A DNA stretch of 64,000 nt from Brassicibacter mesophilus. GTDB lineage: Bacteria > Bacillota > Clostridia > Tissierellales > Proteiniboraceae. Location of the stretch: contig NZ_JBNPXI010000005.1 in assembly GCF_050433385.1 (NCBI RefSeq), positions 1 to 64,000 on the forward strand, read 5' to 3'. The number at the start of each line of letters is the position of its first letter. The first letter of the stretch is position 1. Under the pieces are notes generated by a model. The model saw only the letters and a program-made list of their open reading frames with translations. It was not told the DNA's origin and did no database searches. The position numbers and the translations under genes were made by a program. This document shows, in pieces, positions 46,005-54,955 of this stretch.

Positions 46005-46568
46005 ATGGACGCAAGAAAATTATTGGACTCATTATTTGTTGCTGAAAGGCTGAAAGATACAACCCGCCATTGCTTTACATCCAAAGGCAGACATGAGAGT
46101 GTTGCAGAACATAGTTGGATGATGACATTGATGGCCTTCTTTATGAGGGGTGAGTTCCCCGAAGCTGATATGGATAAGGTTATCAGAATGTGCATTATTC
46201 ACGACTTGGGAGAATGTTTTACTGGGGATATTCCTACTTTTGAAAAGAACCAAACCCATGAGCAGACCGAAGAAAATCTGCTGTATAACTGGGTTTCTTC
46301 CTTGCCGGAAAAGTATGCAGTAGAAATGCGAGAACTTTATGAAGAAATGGCAGAGCGAAAAACAGTTGAAGCTCAAATCTATAAAGCTATTGATGGTCTT
46401 GAAGCATTGATTCAGCACAATTTGTCCGACTTGTCTACTTGGATTCCGAAAGAATTTGACCTCAATTTGACTTATTCAGATGATAAGGTTGCGTTTTCCG
46501 ATTATCTGAAATCTTTAAGACAAGCTGTCCGTGAAGATACGATCAAAAAGATTGAAGAAGCAAAATAA
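46005..46568 (+). CDS. HD-domain phosphohydrolase (YfbR-like)
   Basis: 187-aa HD protein: RHESVAEHSWMMTLMA (first His), IIHDLGECFTGDIP (HD pair) and a later DGLEALIQHN. This is the pattern of YfbR-like 5'-deoxynucleotidases and related metal-dependent phosphohydrolases. Substrate cannot be told from sequence; nucleotide salvage is plausible. AGGGGG before ATG 46005. Its 3' end runs directly into IS3 remains. Confidence 0.8.
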   Translation: MDARKLLDSLFVAERLKDTTRHCFTSKGRHESVAEHSWMMTLMAFFMRGEFPEADMDKVIRMCIIHDLGECFTGDIPTFEKNQTHEQTEENLLYNWVSSLPEKYAVEMRELYEEMAERKTVEAQIYKAIDGLEALIQHNLSDLSTWIPKEFDLNLTYSDDKVAFSDYLKSLRQAVREDTIKKIEEAK

Positions 46569-46589
46569 AAGCAGAAATAGATAACATAA

Positions 46590-47076
46590 AAATACATGAC
46601 TTGGTATTAGTAACAAACATTTGATTAAGAAGATTAGATATTTCCTCACCTCTATTTTTTTGACTGTATTTTTTATAATTGTATCTGGTTCCTTTAGGAC
46701 ATAGATTCATTTCACACATTAATCTAGATATTTGATTACGGTTTATATGAATTCCAAGTTGTTCTAATACTTTTCCTATACGAATAGATCCGTACCTACT
46801 TTTATTTTCATCAAAAACTTCTTTGATTACTTCCTTCAATGATTCATTTTCTAGATCACGTTTGGATGGTTTATGATTTAGATATTTTTATAATATCCAG
46901 CTCTTGAAACTCCCAGTGTTTTGCAGGCCTTCTTGATGTTCAAGAAATCTCGGTTGTCTTTAATATATTGAAATCTTACTTGTTCTTTCGCTTCAAGAAG
47001 GCCTGGTATTTTTTTAGCATATCCAGTTCCTTTTTCAGCTCTGCATTTTCTTGACGTAGTTTTTTAATTTCATACT
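46590..47076 (-). mobile_element. IS3-family element, degenerate fragment
   Basis: Minus-strand remains of both transposase frames. The end of OrfA reads KLRQENAELKKELDMLKKYQ then AFLKRKNK and stop (about 46990-47076); OrfB begins EQVRFQYIKDNRDFLNIKKA and CKTLGVSRAGYY, shifts frame near 46885, and continues with SRYGSIRIGKVLEQLGIHIN to about NLLNQMF, where it stops at about 46600. The DDE catalytic core is absent. No terminal inverted repeats were identified. Confidence 0.75.
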
Positions 47077-47086
47077 GACAAAAATA

Positions 47087-47117
47087 GAGTGCAGTTCCAT
47101 GCCCTGGGAACGCACTC
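47087..47117. repeat. Hairpin next to the IS3 remnant
   Basis: GAGTGC-A-GTTCC pairs with GGAAC-GCACTC around a short loop; GC-rich compared with its surroundings. Possibly left from another element. Confidence 0.5.
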
Positions 47118-47340
47118 TCTCCGTGGTGGTATTTAGGATATTATATAGAGAAAAAATCTACATATATGAATTTTTAATAGAAGTAGTTAATTCAATAGTT
47201 ATAAAACTTTATTGAGATATATTTAATTAACTTCCAAGATATTTTAGATTATTGATAGATTTCATTTTGTTATTACGAAGTATTAAGCGAAGGCATAAAA
47301 ATCTACATGTAGGGATGTTAATTTAAGCGAGGTGGCGTCA

Positions 47341-47907
47341 TTGGAAATAACAGAAGAAAATTTTATTGAGCAAATGAAGAAGGGAGATGAGAAAGCCCTG
47401 GAATATGTTATAGATAACTATGCTTGGATTCTAAAAACAGTTTTGAAAAAACATCTATTTTATATTATGGATTATTATGAAGAATGTATGAATGATTGTT
47501 TACTTGCAATTTGGGAAAACATTCATAGTTATAATCCTGAAAAATCCAGCTTTAAAAACTGGATAGGAGGAATTGCAAAATATAAATCTATTGATTATAC
47601 AAGGAAATATCTAAAGGATTTAGAAACTACGAACATAGAGGATGTCAATATTACTGTAGAGGATAATTTTATAAAAGAAATTCTACAAAATGAAATAAGT
47701 GAAGAAACTCAAAAAATGCTTCAAAATCTATCAGATGAGGATAGAAAAATTTTAGAAAAACGTTATTTAAAAGATAAGGAAATGGATGAAATATCTAAGG
47801 ATACAGGGCTTAGTAAATCTATTCTTTATAACAGGCTTTCAAGGATAAGAAAAAAAATTCATAAAGAAATTAAGCTGGGAGGAGATTATAAAAATGAAGG
47901 ACTCTAA
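47341..47907 (+). CDS. ECF-like sigma-70 family RNA polymerase sigma factor
   Basis: 188-aa sigma factor starting at TTG 47341, 5 nt behind GAGGTGG (the alternative GTG 47332 lies inside that RBS). Region 2: DYYEECMNDCLLAIWENIHS and FKNWIGGIAKYKSIDYTRKY; region 4: LSDEDRKILEKRYLKDKEMD and GLSKSILYNRLSRIRKK. It overlaps the membrane anti-sigma gene by 14 nt. Such pairs respond to envelope stress. A decayed second pair is at 59725-60073. Confidence 0.8.
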   Translation: MEITEENFIEQMKKGDEKALEYVIDNYAWILKTVLKKHLFYIMDYYEECMNDCLLAIWENIHSYNPEKSSFKNWIGGIAKYKSIDYTRKYLKDLETTNIEDVNITVEDNFIKEILQNEISEETQKMLQNLSDEDRKILEKRYLKDKEMDEISKDTGLSKSILYNRLSRIRKKIHKEIKLGGDYKNEGL

Positions 47908-48988
47908 AAGTATTTATGAATTATTAAATCAAGTGGATTCTAATATTGAAGATTATGAGAAAGAGAAGTTGAGTGATATAGAAAAACAAAAATTGAAAGC
48001 TAATTTTAGAAAAAGAAATAAGAAAAAATTTAATTTTAAAAAAGTAACTGCTATTGCTGCTGCGCTAGCATTAGCTACAGCAATTACTGTAAATCAAACG
48101 AATTTAGGTGGAAATGTTTATGCTGCTACTCAATCAAAAATTTTAGAAATATCTTATTCTATAGGTAAAGCTTTAGGTATTGAAAGAAATATTAAACCTT
48201 ATGCAAATATAGTGGATCAAGTAGTAGAGAATAAAGGAGTAGAAATTAAATTAACAGATGTGATTATAGATAAAGATGAGCTGATTTTCTGTACTATTGC
48301 AAATACTAATCAACCAATGGATGGATTTCACTTTGATTATGATATATTTATTAATGGAAAGAGGCTAAGAAATTATGGGGCAAGTGGAAGTGCTGGAGCA
48401 ATTGACGATTCTAATACTCTATTCTTTGCAACATATGCTGTTGATATAAAAGAAATTGATACAGATGAAAATGTAGATATAAAAATTGTGCTAAAGGATA
48501 TAAGTTATCACTATATAGGTGATAGAATAGAAGAACTAAAAGAAGGAGAAGAGATAGAAAGAAAAGAGATAAAAGGTAAATGGGAGTTTGAATTTACTGC
48601 AAATGGCAATGAATTAACAGAACACACTTATTCGTTACCGATAAATTATTCATTTAATATAGATAATACAAACTATACCCTAGAAGAATTTAGATACAAT
48701 CCTGTAAATCAAAAAATATTTGGTGAAGTTGAAAATAGATCTGAAGATTTTTATGTAATAGATTTTAAGGGTCAGGATAATTTAGGAAATGAAGTTGTTT
48801 TTGGGTTATCTCGTATGGATGGAACGAATTTAATATTTAAATATCAAAATATCCATGGTAATTTATCTGATGAAATTACATCTATTACTTTAGCACCTTA
48901 TGCTGCAAAACAACCAAAAAAGAGTGGAAGAGAGAGTAATGATTATAAACAAGTTGGAGAAGAATTTACAATATTTTTAAATAAGTAG
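47894..48988 (+). CDS. DUF4179-type membrane anti-sigma protein
   Basis: 364-aa protein: cytoplasmic N-terminus (1-50), one transmembrane helix (about 52-70, VTAIAAALALATAITV), then an extracytoplasmic DUF4179/DUF5643-like region with NIVDQVVENKGVEIKLTDVI and DKDELIFCTIANTNQPMDG. GGAGGAG precedes the ATG. Its position overlapping the sigma gene makes it the cognate anti-sigma factor; signal unknown. Confidence 0.75.
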   Translation: MKDSKSIYELLNQVDSNIEDYEKEKLSDIEKQKLKANFRKRNKKKFNFKKVTAIAAALALATAITVNQTNLGGNVYAATQSKILEISYSIGKALGIERNIKPYANIVDQVVENKGVEIKLTDVIIDKDELIFCTIANTNQPMDGFHFDYDIFINGKRLRNYGASGSAGAIDDSNTLFFATYAVDIKEIDTDENVDIKIVLKDISYHYIGDRIEELKEGEEIERKEIKGKWEFEFTANGNELTEHTYSLPINYSFNIDNTNYTLEEFRYNPVNQKIFGEVENRSEDFYVIDFKGQDNLGNEVVFGLSRMDGTNLIFKYQNIHGNLSDEITSITLAPYAAKQPKKSGRESNDYKQVGEEFTIFLNK

Positions 48989-49079
48989 ATAAATATGATA
49001 ATTGATTTAAGAAGAGATTTATATTGATGCAAAATTTTATTATAAAGTTATTGAAATTGCATAGAAGAAGTATAGGATT

Positions 49080-49105
49080 AACCCCCCTTTTAACTAAGGA
49101 GGGTT
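49080..49105 (+). terminator. Hairpin downstream of the anti-sigma gene, possible terminator
   Basis: AACCCCCCTT pairs with AAGGAGGGTT (one mismatch). Little T run follows. From here to 49570 I see no gene: only AT-rich sequence without convincing ORFs. Confidence 0.4.
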
Positions 49106-49574
49106 ACCTTTACTCAAAACCCCACATTTCTGTGTTTTAGTATCATTATCCTCGCCCCAACTCATGTGGAGGTCGTTGTAGGAATACAAAGGAAAAAATC
49201 TATAAAATAGCTGTATTTACAAGGGTTTTAGAGGATTTTAAGTTTGTGATAAATGGGTGAGATTTCAAGAATAAAGTGCCTATTGGAGAGCTTGAAATTT
49301 GCATTGTAGTGCGTACTTAGAAAAAGTAGACATGTTATAAATAGGTTCTTTATCAACTGGTGTTGGTGAAGAAAAATGAAAAAATTAAACAGCAGAATAA
49401 ACAATGATAAAAATATAATCTAGAGGCTTAAGAAGATATCAACGGATATTTCTCTTAGGCCTTTAATATTGCTAAATTTTGAGTAATAAGTATTCTATTT
49501 TTAAAATTGCTAATGAGAAATTTAAGCTAAAGTTAATTTTTATGCGATTGCTATGAAGAAAGAGTTATCCATTG

Positions 49575-49633
49575 TTGTTAATATGGATTTAAATGGTATA
49601 ATTTAATAGACAACACAATATCCATTGTGTTGT
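49575..49633 (+). promoter_or_regulatory. Promoter and 5' hairpin of the lipoprotein/two-component operon
   Basis: TTGTTA (49575-49580), 16 bp, TATAAT (49597-49602); seven nt further starts a perfect 10-bp hairpin (49610-49619 with 49624-49633, loop ATCC). The hairpin would form at the very 5' end of the transcript, as a stabiliser or, with the following ATTTT, a weak attenuator. The gene starts 140 nt downstream. Confidence 0.5.
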
Positions 49634-49774
49634 ATTTTCGTGTATCCGTATTATTCAAATAAAGGTTACAACTTAGAAACATTTTTTATATAGTTTAGAA
49701 AAATCATAATCTTATAATTTTAGATAAGAGGTGATACATGTATACCTTGCTAAAATTAAAGGAGGAATGAAGTG

Positions 49775-51001
49775 ATGAGGAAAGTAAAACTCAGTTTAAA
49801 GAAAACATTGTCCATATTATTGATAGCAGGAATGGCACTATCCAGTCTAACCGCATGTAGTAGTATCAACGCAAAGGGAATGGATGAAGGTAAAGTTGTT
49901 GTCCTTGACAATCAGCAGAAAGAAATTAATGATGTTTTAGCGATTAAGCAAATTATCGAAGTGAAAGATTTTGTTGGTTTTCATTGGTTAGAGTATAATA
50001 ATATATTAGGAGTAGCTATTAAAGATGGTATTAGAAATATAGCTATTTACAATGTTCAAGATAAGACAGTTAAAAACATAACCAATAATAAGGATACTAA
50101 AAAAGGTTTTGAATACTGGTATGAGCAAATGGATTGCTTAGGTCGATATAATTTAAACGAAAATTATGTTGTATTTAAGGAACGTATCATAAGTAAAGGA
50201 GGGGAACCAGAACCGTACGCATTATTATTTTATGATATAAAAGAAGGAAAATTAATACGAATAGATGAAGATGTAATACGTTCTCAATATATTGAAGATG
50301 AGCAAATGTATTATGCAAAAGGATTTAAAGTTTACAGGTATAATATGGCAAGTAAACAAAAAACTGAAATACAATTGCCCAGAGAACTTGTTAGCAACTT
50401 AAAAGATTATTTTGATAGCTATGAAGAATATATAGAAGTTCATTTTGGAGAAGAGAAAGAAAAATTAAGTGAGTATTGGAAGGAAAAGCACAAAGAATTT
50501 TATGAAAGTGAGAAGGAAAACAATTATATTAAAAGGTTAGCTGTTAAAGGTGATGAATTAGAAATAGTTTCTTTGAATCTAAAACACTATACATTAAATA
50601 TGAAAACTAATACTTTTAAGGAAGGTTCTATAAAACGTGATTATCCTTATAAAGATGGTGTAGAAATTGATGGTGTAGCAAAGGTAATACAAAATAAGAT
50701 ACCTAGAGAATTATGGAAAAAAGATGATGAAGGTAATCTAGTAAAAATGATTGATAAAACTCATGATTTTGTGGGAGGATTTCAATTATCACCAGATAAA
50801 AGCAAGTTAATATATGAAGCTATTTATCCTATTGAAGAAAGAAGAAAATATATATATGATTTTAAAAGCGATAAGAAATTAACTATATTTGGTGATTACA
50901 AATCTATATGTTGGAATAAAGAATCAAATAAAATTGTATGTACAGGAGCGGTATATTTTTATGAAGAACTAAGTTGTAAAATAGTAATTTTGAATGACTA
51001 A
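49775..51001 (+). CDS. Lipoprotein, possible sensor partner of the following two-component system
   Basis: 408-aa protein with a lipoprotein signal (KTLSILLIAGMALSSLTAC, lipobox LTAC at about residue 27). The mature part shows repeated beta-strand patterns such as NIAIYNVQDKTVKNITNNKD, LLFYDIKEGKLIRID and GGFQLSPDKSKLIYEAI, like TolB/WD40-type propeller blades. AAAGGAGG lies before overlapping GTG/ATG starts; the ATG at 49775 is preferred. It lies 16 bp before the response regulator, so it may present a signal to the histidine kinase. No established family function. Confidence 0.7.
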   Translation: MRKVKLSLKKTLSILLIAGMALSSLTACSSINAKGMDEGKVVVLDNQQKEINDVLAIKQIIEVKDFVGFHWLEYNNILGVAIKDGIRNIAIYNVQDKTVKNITNNKDTKKGFEYWYEQMDCLGRYNLNENYVVFKERIISKGGEPEPYALLFYDIKEGKLIRIDEDVIRSQYIEDEQMYYAKGFKVYRYNMASKQKTEIQLPRELVSNLKDYFDSYEEYIEVHFGEEKEKLSEYWKEKHKEFYESEKENNYIKRLAVKGDELEIVSLNLKHYTLNMKTNTFKEGSIKRDYPYKDGVEIDGVAKVIQNKIPRELWKKDDEGNLVKMIDKTHDFVGGFQLSPDKSKLIYEAIYPIEERRKYIYDFKSDKKLTIFGDYKSICWNKESNKIVCTGAVYFYEELSCKIVILND

Positions 51002-51017
51002 ATAAGTAGGTGGGAAA

Positions 51018-51713
51018 ATGACAAGAATTATAGTAGCTGATGATGAAGAAAATATCACAGATGCAATAGCTTATGCCTTAGAGCGTGAAGATTATCAAGT
51101 CTATAAGGCTTTTGATGGTAAAGAAGCACTTGATCTTATTAGAAAAGAACAACCTGATATACTTATTTTAGATATCATGATGCCAGAATATAATGGTTAT
51201 GATGTATGCAAAAACATTGAAGATAGATCCAATATGGGTATTATTATGCTTACTGCAAAGAGTACTTTGGTAGATAAAATATTAGGTTTGGAACTAGGTG
51301 CAGATGACTATATTACTAAACCTTTTGAAATACAAGAATTATTGGCACGTGTGAGGTCTCTTGAAAGACAAATTAATCAGAATAATAATATATCAAGAGA
51401 ACAAATAGATGATAATATCTTAGTGGTTGATGGCATAAAAGTTAATGTATTAGAAAGGGTCGCATATGTGGATAATAAACAAATTGATCTTAAGGCTAAA
51501 GAATTTGATTTGCTGGTTTTTTTAATGAAGAATGTAAAAATAACATTTACAAGAGACATTATTTTAGATCGAGTATGGAATACGGATTATTATGGAGGTA
51601 CACGTACAGTGGATATCCACATCCAACGTATCCGTAAGCAGTTAGGAAAATACAGTAGATTAATTAAGACTATTCCTAAAGTTGGATATAAAATGTTGGA
51701 GCATATAGGATGA
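51018..51713 (+). CDS. OmpR-family response regulator
   Basis: 231-aa protein: receiver domain with acidic pocket (DDEEN), phospho-acceptor Asp52 in ILDIMMP, TAKS and TKPF; linker; winged-helix DNA-binding domain from about 130 (LLVFLMKNVKITFTRDIILD, TRTVDIHIQRIRKQLG). Overlaps the kinase gene by 4 nt (ATGA). An OmpR-type regulator would bind tandem repeats such as those upstream of the transglycosylase and exporter operons, but no direct link can be shown. Confidence 0.9.
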   Translation: MTRIIVADDEENITDAIAYALEREDYQVYKAFDGKEALDLIRKEQPDILILDIMMPEYNGYDVCKNIEDRSNMGIIMLTAKSTLVDKILGLELGADDYITKPFEIQELLARVRSLERQINQNNNISREQIDDNILVVDGIKVNVLERVAYVDNKQIDLKAKEFDLLVFLMKNVKITFTRDIILDRVWNTDYYGGTRTVDIHIQRIRKQLGKYSRLIKTIPKVGYKMLEHIG

Positions 51714-53185
51714 GAATCAGTGTAAAACATAAACTAACAATTTTTATTATTTTCCTATTATTAACTAATTTAGTTATTATTAGTATTTTAACAATGAATG
51801 GCATTCGTTCTAATCAGATAAAGGAATACGAAAGATATCTAAGAGAAAGTAGTAAAACAGCTAATCTATACATAAGAGAAAGATATCTTACTAGTGACAT
51901 TGAAGATTTTGAAACCTTCTATATTAAACAGGCTTATGAATTAACCATTGAAATAGAACGTATTCTAGGTATTCATACAATTATTTTTGATAATCAAGGC
52001 AGGCAAGTTGGTAACGAGGTATTTGAAGAATCAAAAAATGAGTATGGGGATATCATTACCAAGGCTTTGGATAACCAGATTGTATATAAAAAAATTGTGG
52101 ATAAGATAATATATGCAGCACCCGTTTATGATTTTAATGGGCAAATAGGTGTTATGCAATTAGAATATAATCTTTACTCACAGAATAGTTTTAATGAAGA
52201 TACCTGGAAATTGTTTATCAAATTTGGCTTAATATCTATTGTTGTTACATTTCTAATTGGGCGAGTATTTTTTATAAATATAGTAAATAAAATCAAAAGG
52301 CTACAAAAGTCCGTTCGTTTTATTGAAAAAGGACAATATGATATTAACGCAACTCTAATTGAAAGTAAGGACGAGTTTGGTGAGTTAAGCACAGGCATAC
52401 AAACTATGTCAAAGCGGATACAGGACAATATTGTAGAACTTAAGGATGAGAAAGCCAAGCTCCAATTAGCGTTAGAGCATGTTCAAAAGCTGGAGAAGAA
52501 ACAAAAAGAGTTTATCGGTAATATAACCCATGAATTCAAGACACCTATTGCAGTTATAAAAGCTCAACTTGATTTAATGACCCTTTATGACGATGATGAA
52601 GATTTAGCCGATAAATGTAAAAATATTATTAATAATGAACTTAAGCGGCTAAATAACATGGTGGAGAATATTTTACATTTATCAAGCCTTCAGCAATATG
52701 ATTTCGAGGTTAAAAGAGAGAAGCTGTGCATCCATACACTTTTAAAAGAGATTATCGATAAGCTAAGTGGGAAGGCTTCCAAATACGGGATTAAGATTTA
52801 CAGTAGGTTAGACCCTTGCGAAGTATATATGGATCGTGAAAGCTTTATGATGATTTTTATCAATCTAATAGATAATGCTATTAAGTATAATGTTACAAAT
52901 GGAGAGATACATGTGACAAGTACTATTATTAATAAAGATTTCAACAGGATTGAAATAGCAGACACTGGAATTGGAATACCAGATGAACATAAGAAACAGA
53001 TATTTGAACCATTTTATACTGTGGATAAGAATAAGTCTAAGAAGTTATCAGGTACAGGTCTCGGATTAAGTCTAGTTAAAAAAATGCTTGTCAAACAAGA
53101 TGCTACAATTGGTGTTTTAGATTCAGAAAAGGGAACAGTATTTCAGGTCAATATTCCATTAAGTGACAAAGGAAGGAAAAATTAA
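51710..53185 (+). CDS. Membrane sensor histidine kinase
   Basis: 491-aa kinase: two transmembrane helices (about 9-29 and 168-190) around an extracytoplasmic sensor; HAMP (about 192-245); H-box FIGNITHEFKTPIAVIKAQL with His274; N-box NLIDNAIKYN; ATP-lid motifs DTGIGIPDEHKKQIFEPFY and GTGLGLSLVKK. All catalytic elements are present. Cognate of the preceding regulator, with the lipoprotein upstream forming a three-gene module. Confidence 0.9.
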   Translation: MRISVKHKLTIFIIFLLLTNLVIISILTMNGIRSNQIKEYERYLRESSKTANLYIRERYLTSDIEDFETFYIKQAYELTIEIERILGIHTIIFDNQGRQVGNEVFEESKNEYGDIITKALDNQIVYKKIVDKIIYAAPVYDFNGQIGVMQLEYNLYSQNSFNEDTWKLFIKFGLISIVVTFLIGRVFFINIVNKIKRLQKSVRFIEKGQYDINATLIESKDEFGELSTGIQTMSKRIQDNIVELKDEKAKLQLALEHVQKLEKKQKEFIGNITHEFKTPIAVIKAQLDLMTLYDDDEDLADKCKNIINNELKRLNNMVENILHLSSLQQYDFEVKREKLCIHTLLKEIIDKLSGKASKYGIKIYSRLDPCEVYMDRESFMMIFINLIDNAIKYNVTNGEIHVTSTIINKDFNRIEIADTGIGIPDEHKKQIFEPFYTVDKNKSKKLSGTGLGLSLVKKMLVKQDATIGVLDSEKGTVFQVNIPLSDKGRKN

Positions 53186-53275
53186 GTTTGTTCATCAGGT
53201 AGAGTCTTAAAAACTAGCTACATATTTTTTAGACATATAACGTTAAAAAAATATTATTAATAAGATGTTGAGAGC

Positions 53276-53312
53276 AAATCTTGGATTTTTAAATTCCAAA
53301 TCTCAAGATTTG
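53276..53312. repeat. Hairpin CAAATCTTG/CAAGATTTG
   Basis: 9-bp perfect arms, 19-nt loop, downstream of the kinase gene. T-rich sequence follows only later (TTTCTTT), so it is a weak terminator candidate. Confidence 0.4.
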
Positions 53313-53599
53313 TAGGTGCTTTCTTTAAAAAGATGGTCTCCCGCCAAGGAACCACCAACTACCTACAACATCATTATTGTATCCTCAAGGCACGTGGAGA
53401 CTATAGTATCACTATACAATAAAGTGTCTAATTAAAACAAACTTTTTCATTTTAAAATAAACTCTTTGCATTTTTAAAATAAACTCTTGTAATGAAAGAG
53501 TTTGTTCGATATAGGGACAAAAAATGGAAGGAGAAATGGAAAAATAAATAGAATTATTAAGAAAAAAGAATCATGGTTTAAGCCTTGAATCATTTCTCT

Positions 53600-53857
53600 T
53601 TTTTAAAGGTTAAGAAACACAAAGCCTTAATTTATAAAGTTCAGACCAATGAACAGTGGGAAGAAAAACTTAATGCTTTTCTAGAATTTAATGATCGTGA
53701 GGTTCTAACCAATACAGGTAGTATCTCTCATAAAGTGGCGAAAGAACTTGCTTTTAAAGAATATGAGAAGTTTAATCAACACCGATTAGAAATGCCGAAA
53801 GAGAATGGTTTTGATATCTACTTGGAAGAGCATGAATGGACGCATAAGAAACGATAA
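53600..53857 (+). pseudogene. C-terminal remnant of a RhuM-family protein
   Basis: About 85 codons, in frame to TAA 53857: VQTNEQWEEKLNAFLEFNDR then EVLTNTGSISHKVAKELAFK then EYEKFNQHRL. This is the conserved end of RhuM (virulence_RhuM) proteins; the preceding 250 residues are missing and no RBS/start is present. Function lost. Confidence 0.65.
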
Positions 53858-53911
53858 TAAACGATTTTGAGTTCGAGAAAGAAGTGATCTAATGAAATCG
53901 GGGGAATGTAT

Positions 53912-54292
53912 ATGGATATTAAGAAAAAAGTATTGAATTTTTGGGAAGATGTTATTGAACAAAATCCTATAAAACTTCAAACATATTTTGAGTCAAATGC
54001 AATAATTAATTGGCATAATACTAATGAAAGTTTTACTCTTGAAGAATATATAATAGCAAATTGCGAATACCCTGGTGAGTGGTGTGGAGAGGTTGAGAGA
54101 CTTGAAATAATAGATGATTTGGCTATTTCAGTTACAAGAGTATGGCTTTCAGATAAGAGTGTCTCTGTTCACGCTACTTCATTTATAAGGTTTTGTGGAG
54201 ATAAGATAATAAGTCTGGATGAATATTGGGGTGATGATGGAGCTGCTCCTCAATGGAGACAAGATAAGAAAATTGGAAAACCAATAAAATAA
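53912..54292 (+). CDS. SnoaL/NTF2-like protein
   Basis: 126-aa protein of the NTF2-like fold: MDIKKKVLNFWEDVIEQNPI start helix, YFESNAIINWHNTNESFTLE, then the WCGEVERLEIIDDLAISVTR and VHATSFIRFCGDKIISLDEY strands ending with WGDDGAAPQWR. Similar proteins are annotated as SnoaL-like; roles range from catalysis to ligand binding and none can be chosen here. ATG 53912 has better spacing from the G-rich RBS than ATG 53906. Confidence 0.75.
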   Translation: MDIKKKVLNFWEDVIEQNPIKLQTYFESNAIINWHNTNESFTLEEYIIANCEYPGEWCGEVERLEIIDDLAISVTRVWLSDKSVSVHATSFIRFCGDKIISLDEYWGDDGAAPQWRQDKKIGKPIK

Positions 54293-54444
54293 TGAAACTT
54301 ATCTATATTAAGTCTATTGCACAATATCAAAATTATACTAATTAAATATCAAAGTGGGCAAGTTTAAAACTGTCCACTTTATATATACTATTTATCAACA
54401 TTGGTTTAAAACAGAGCCTTATAATTCAATTTGCTCGACGTTAA

Positions 54445-54627
54445 ATGCCAGCTTATCTCCATATAATTATTCATAAGTCAAAAGAACCTGAATACGAAAA
54501 TGCTTTGGTGATTGAGAATAAAGAGACAAAAGAATTTCTTTTAAGTCGGGGTTTACTTAATAATGAAGAACATAGGATATTATATGTTGCAATAAGTAGA
54601 ACAAAAAGAAAACTTTTTTTCAGATGA
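54445..54627 (+). pseudogene. Remnant of a UvrD/PcrA-type helicase C-terminus
   Basis: 60 codons: HIIIHKSKEPEYENALVIEN followed by EEHRILYVAISRTKRKLFF. The IHKSKxxEY and RxLYVAISRxK motifs are motifs V and VI of UvrD-like SF1 helicases; everything else is missing. A dead gene fragment in a region (54293-54849) that otherwise shows nothing. Confidence 0.65.
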
Positions 54628-54849
54628 ACAAGTTATATTTAACAGATGAAAATAGCAGTAAAAAACCTAAAATGAATTATGTTTATATAATTTATAATTG
54701 AAAAATTCACTTGTATTTTTTATTCCATTTTAATACAATATAAGGGTAACATAGCTTTCAATTTAATTTCGAAAGGGGTTGATTAAATTATGGCAGATAT
54801 GAATATGGTGATGAATCAATAATTTAATACTTGAGTATACGTTGGAACT

Positions 54850-54894
54850 ATGGTTTTTTTCGTGTGCTCTAGAAGAAACCCAACCCTTTTGTAA
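54850..54894 (+). CDS. 14-aa possible leader peptide of rsgA
   Basis: ATG 54850 to TAA 54894 encodes MVFFVCSRRNPTLL. The RBS is weak (TTGGA). It precedes a terminator hairpin (54911-54934) and the rsgA start by 62 nt, the layout of a translational attenuator. Coding status is uncertain. Confidence 0.35.
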   Translation: MVFFVCSRRNPTLL

Positions 54895-54910
54895 ATACTG
54901 TATAAACAGG

Positions 54911-54934
54911 ACTTGTCGATGGGCAAGTTTTTTT
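54911..54934 (+). terminator. Leader terminator/attenuator upstream of rsgA
   Basis: ACTTGTC pairs with GGCAAGT (one G-T pair) and is followed by a run of T to 54934; it ends about 20 nt before the rsgA start codon, too close to be the end of another gene. Confidence 0.6.
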
Positions 54935-54955
54935 GTGCAAAAAATTGGAGGTAAT

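Noticed and set aside
54445..54627. Functional small helicase-like protein
   Set aside because: It holds only motifs V and VI of a UvrD-type helicase and cannot be active; kept as a remnant.
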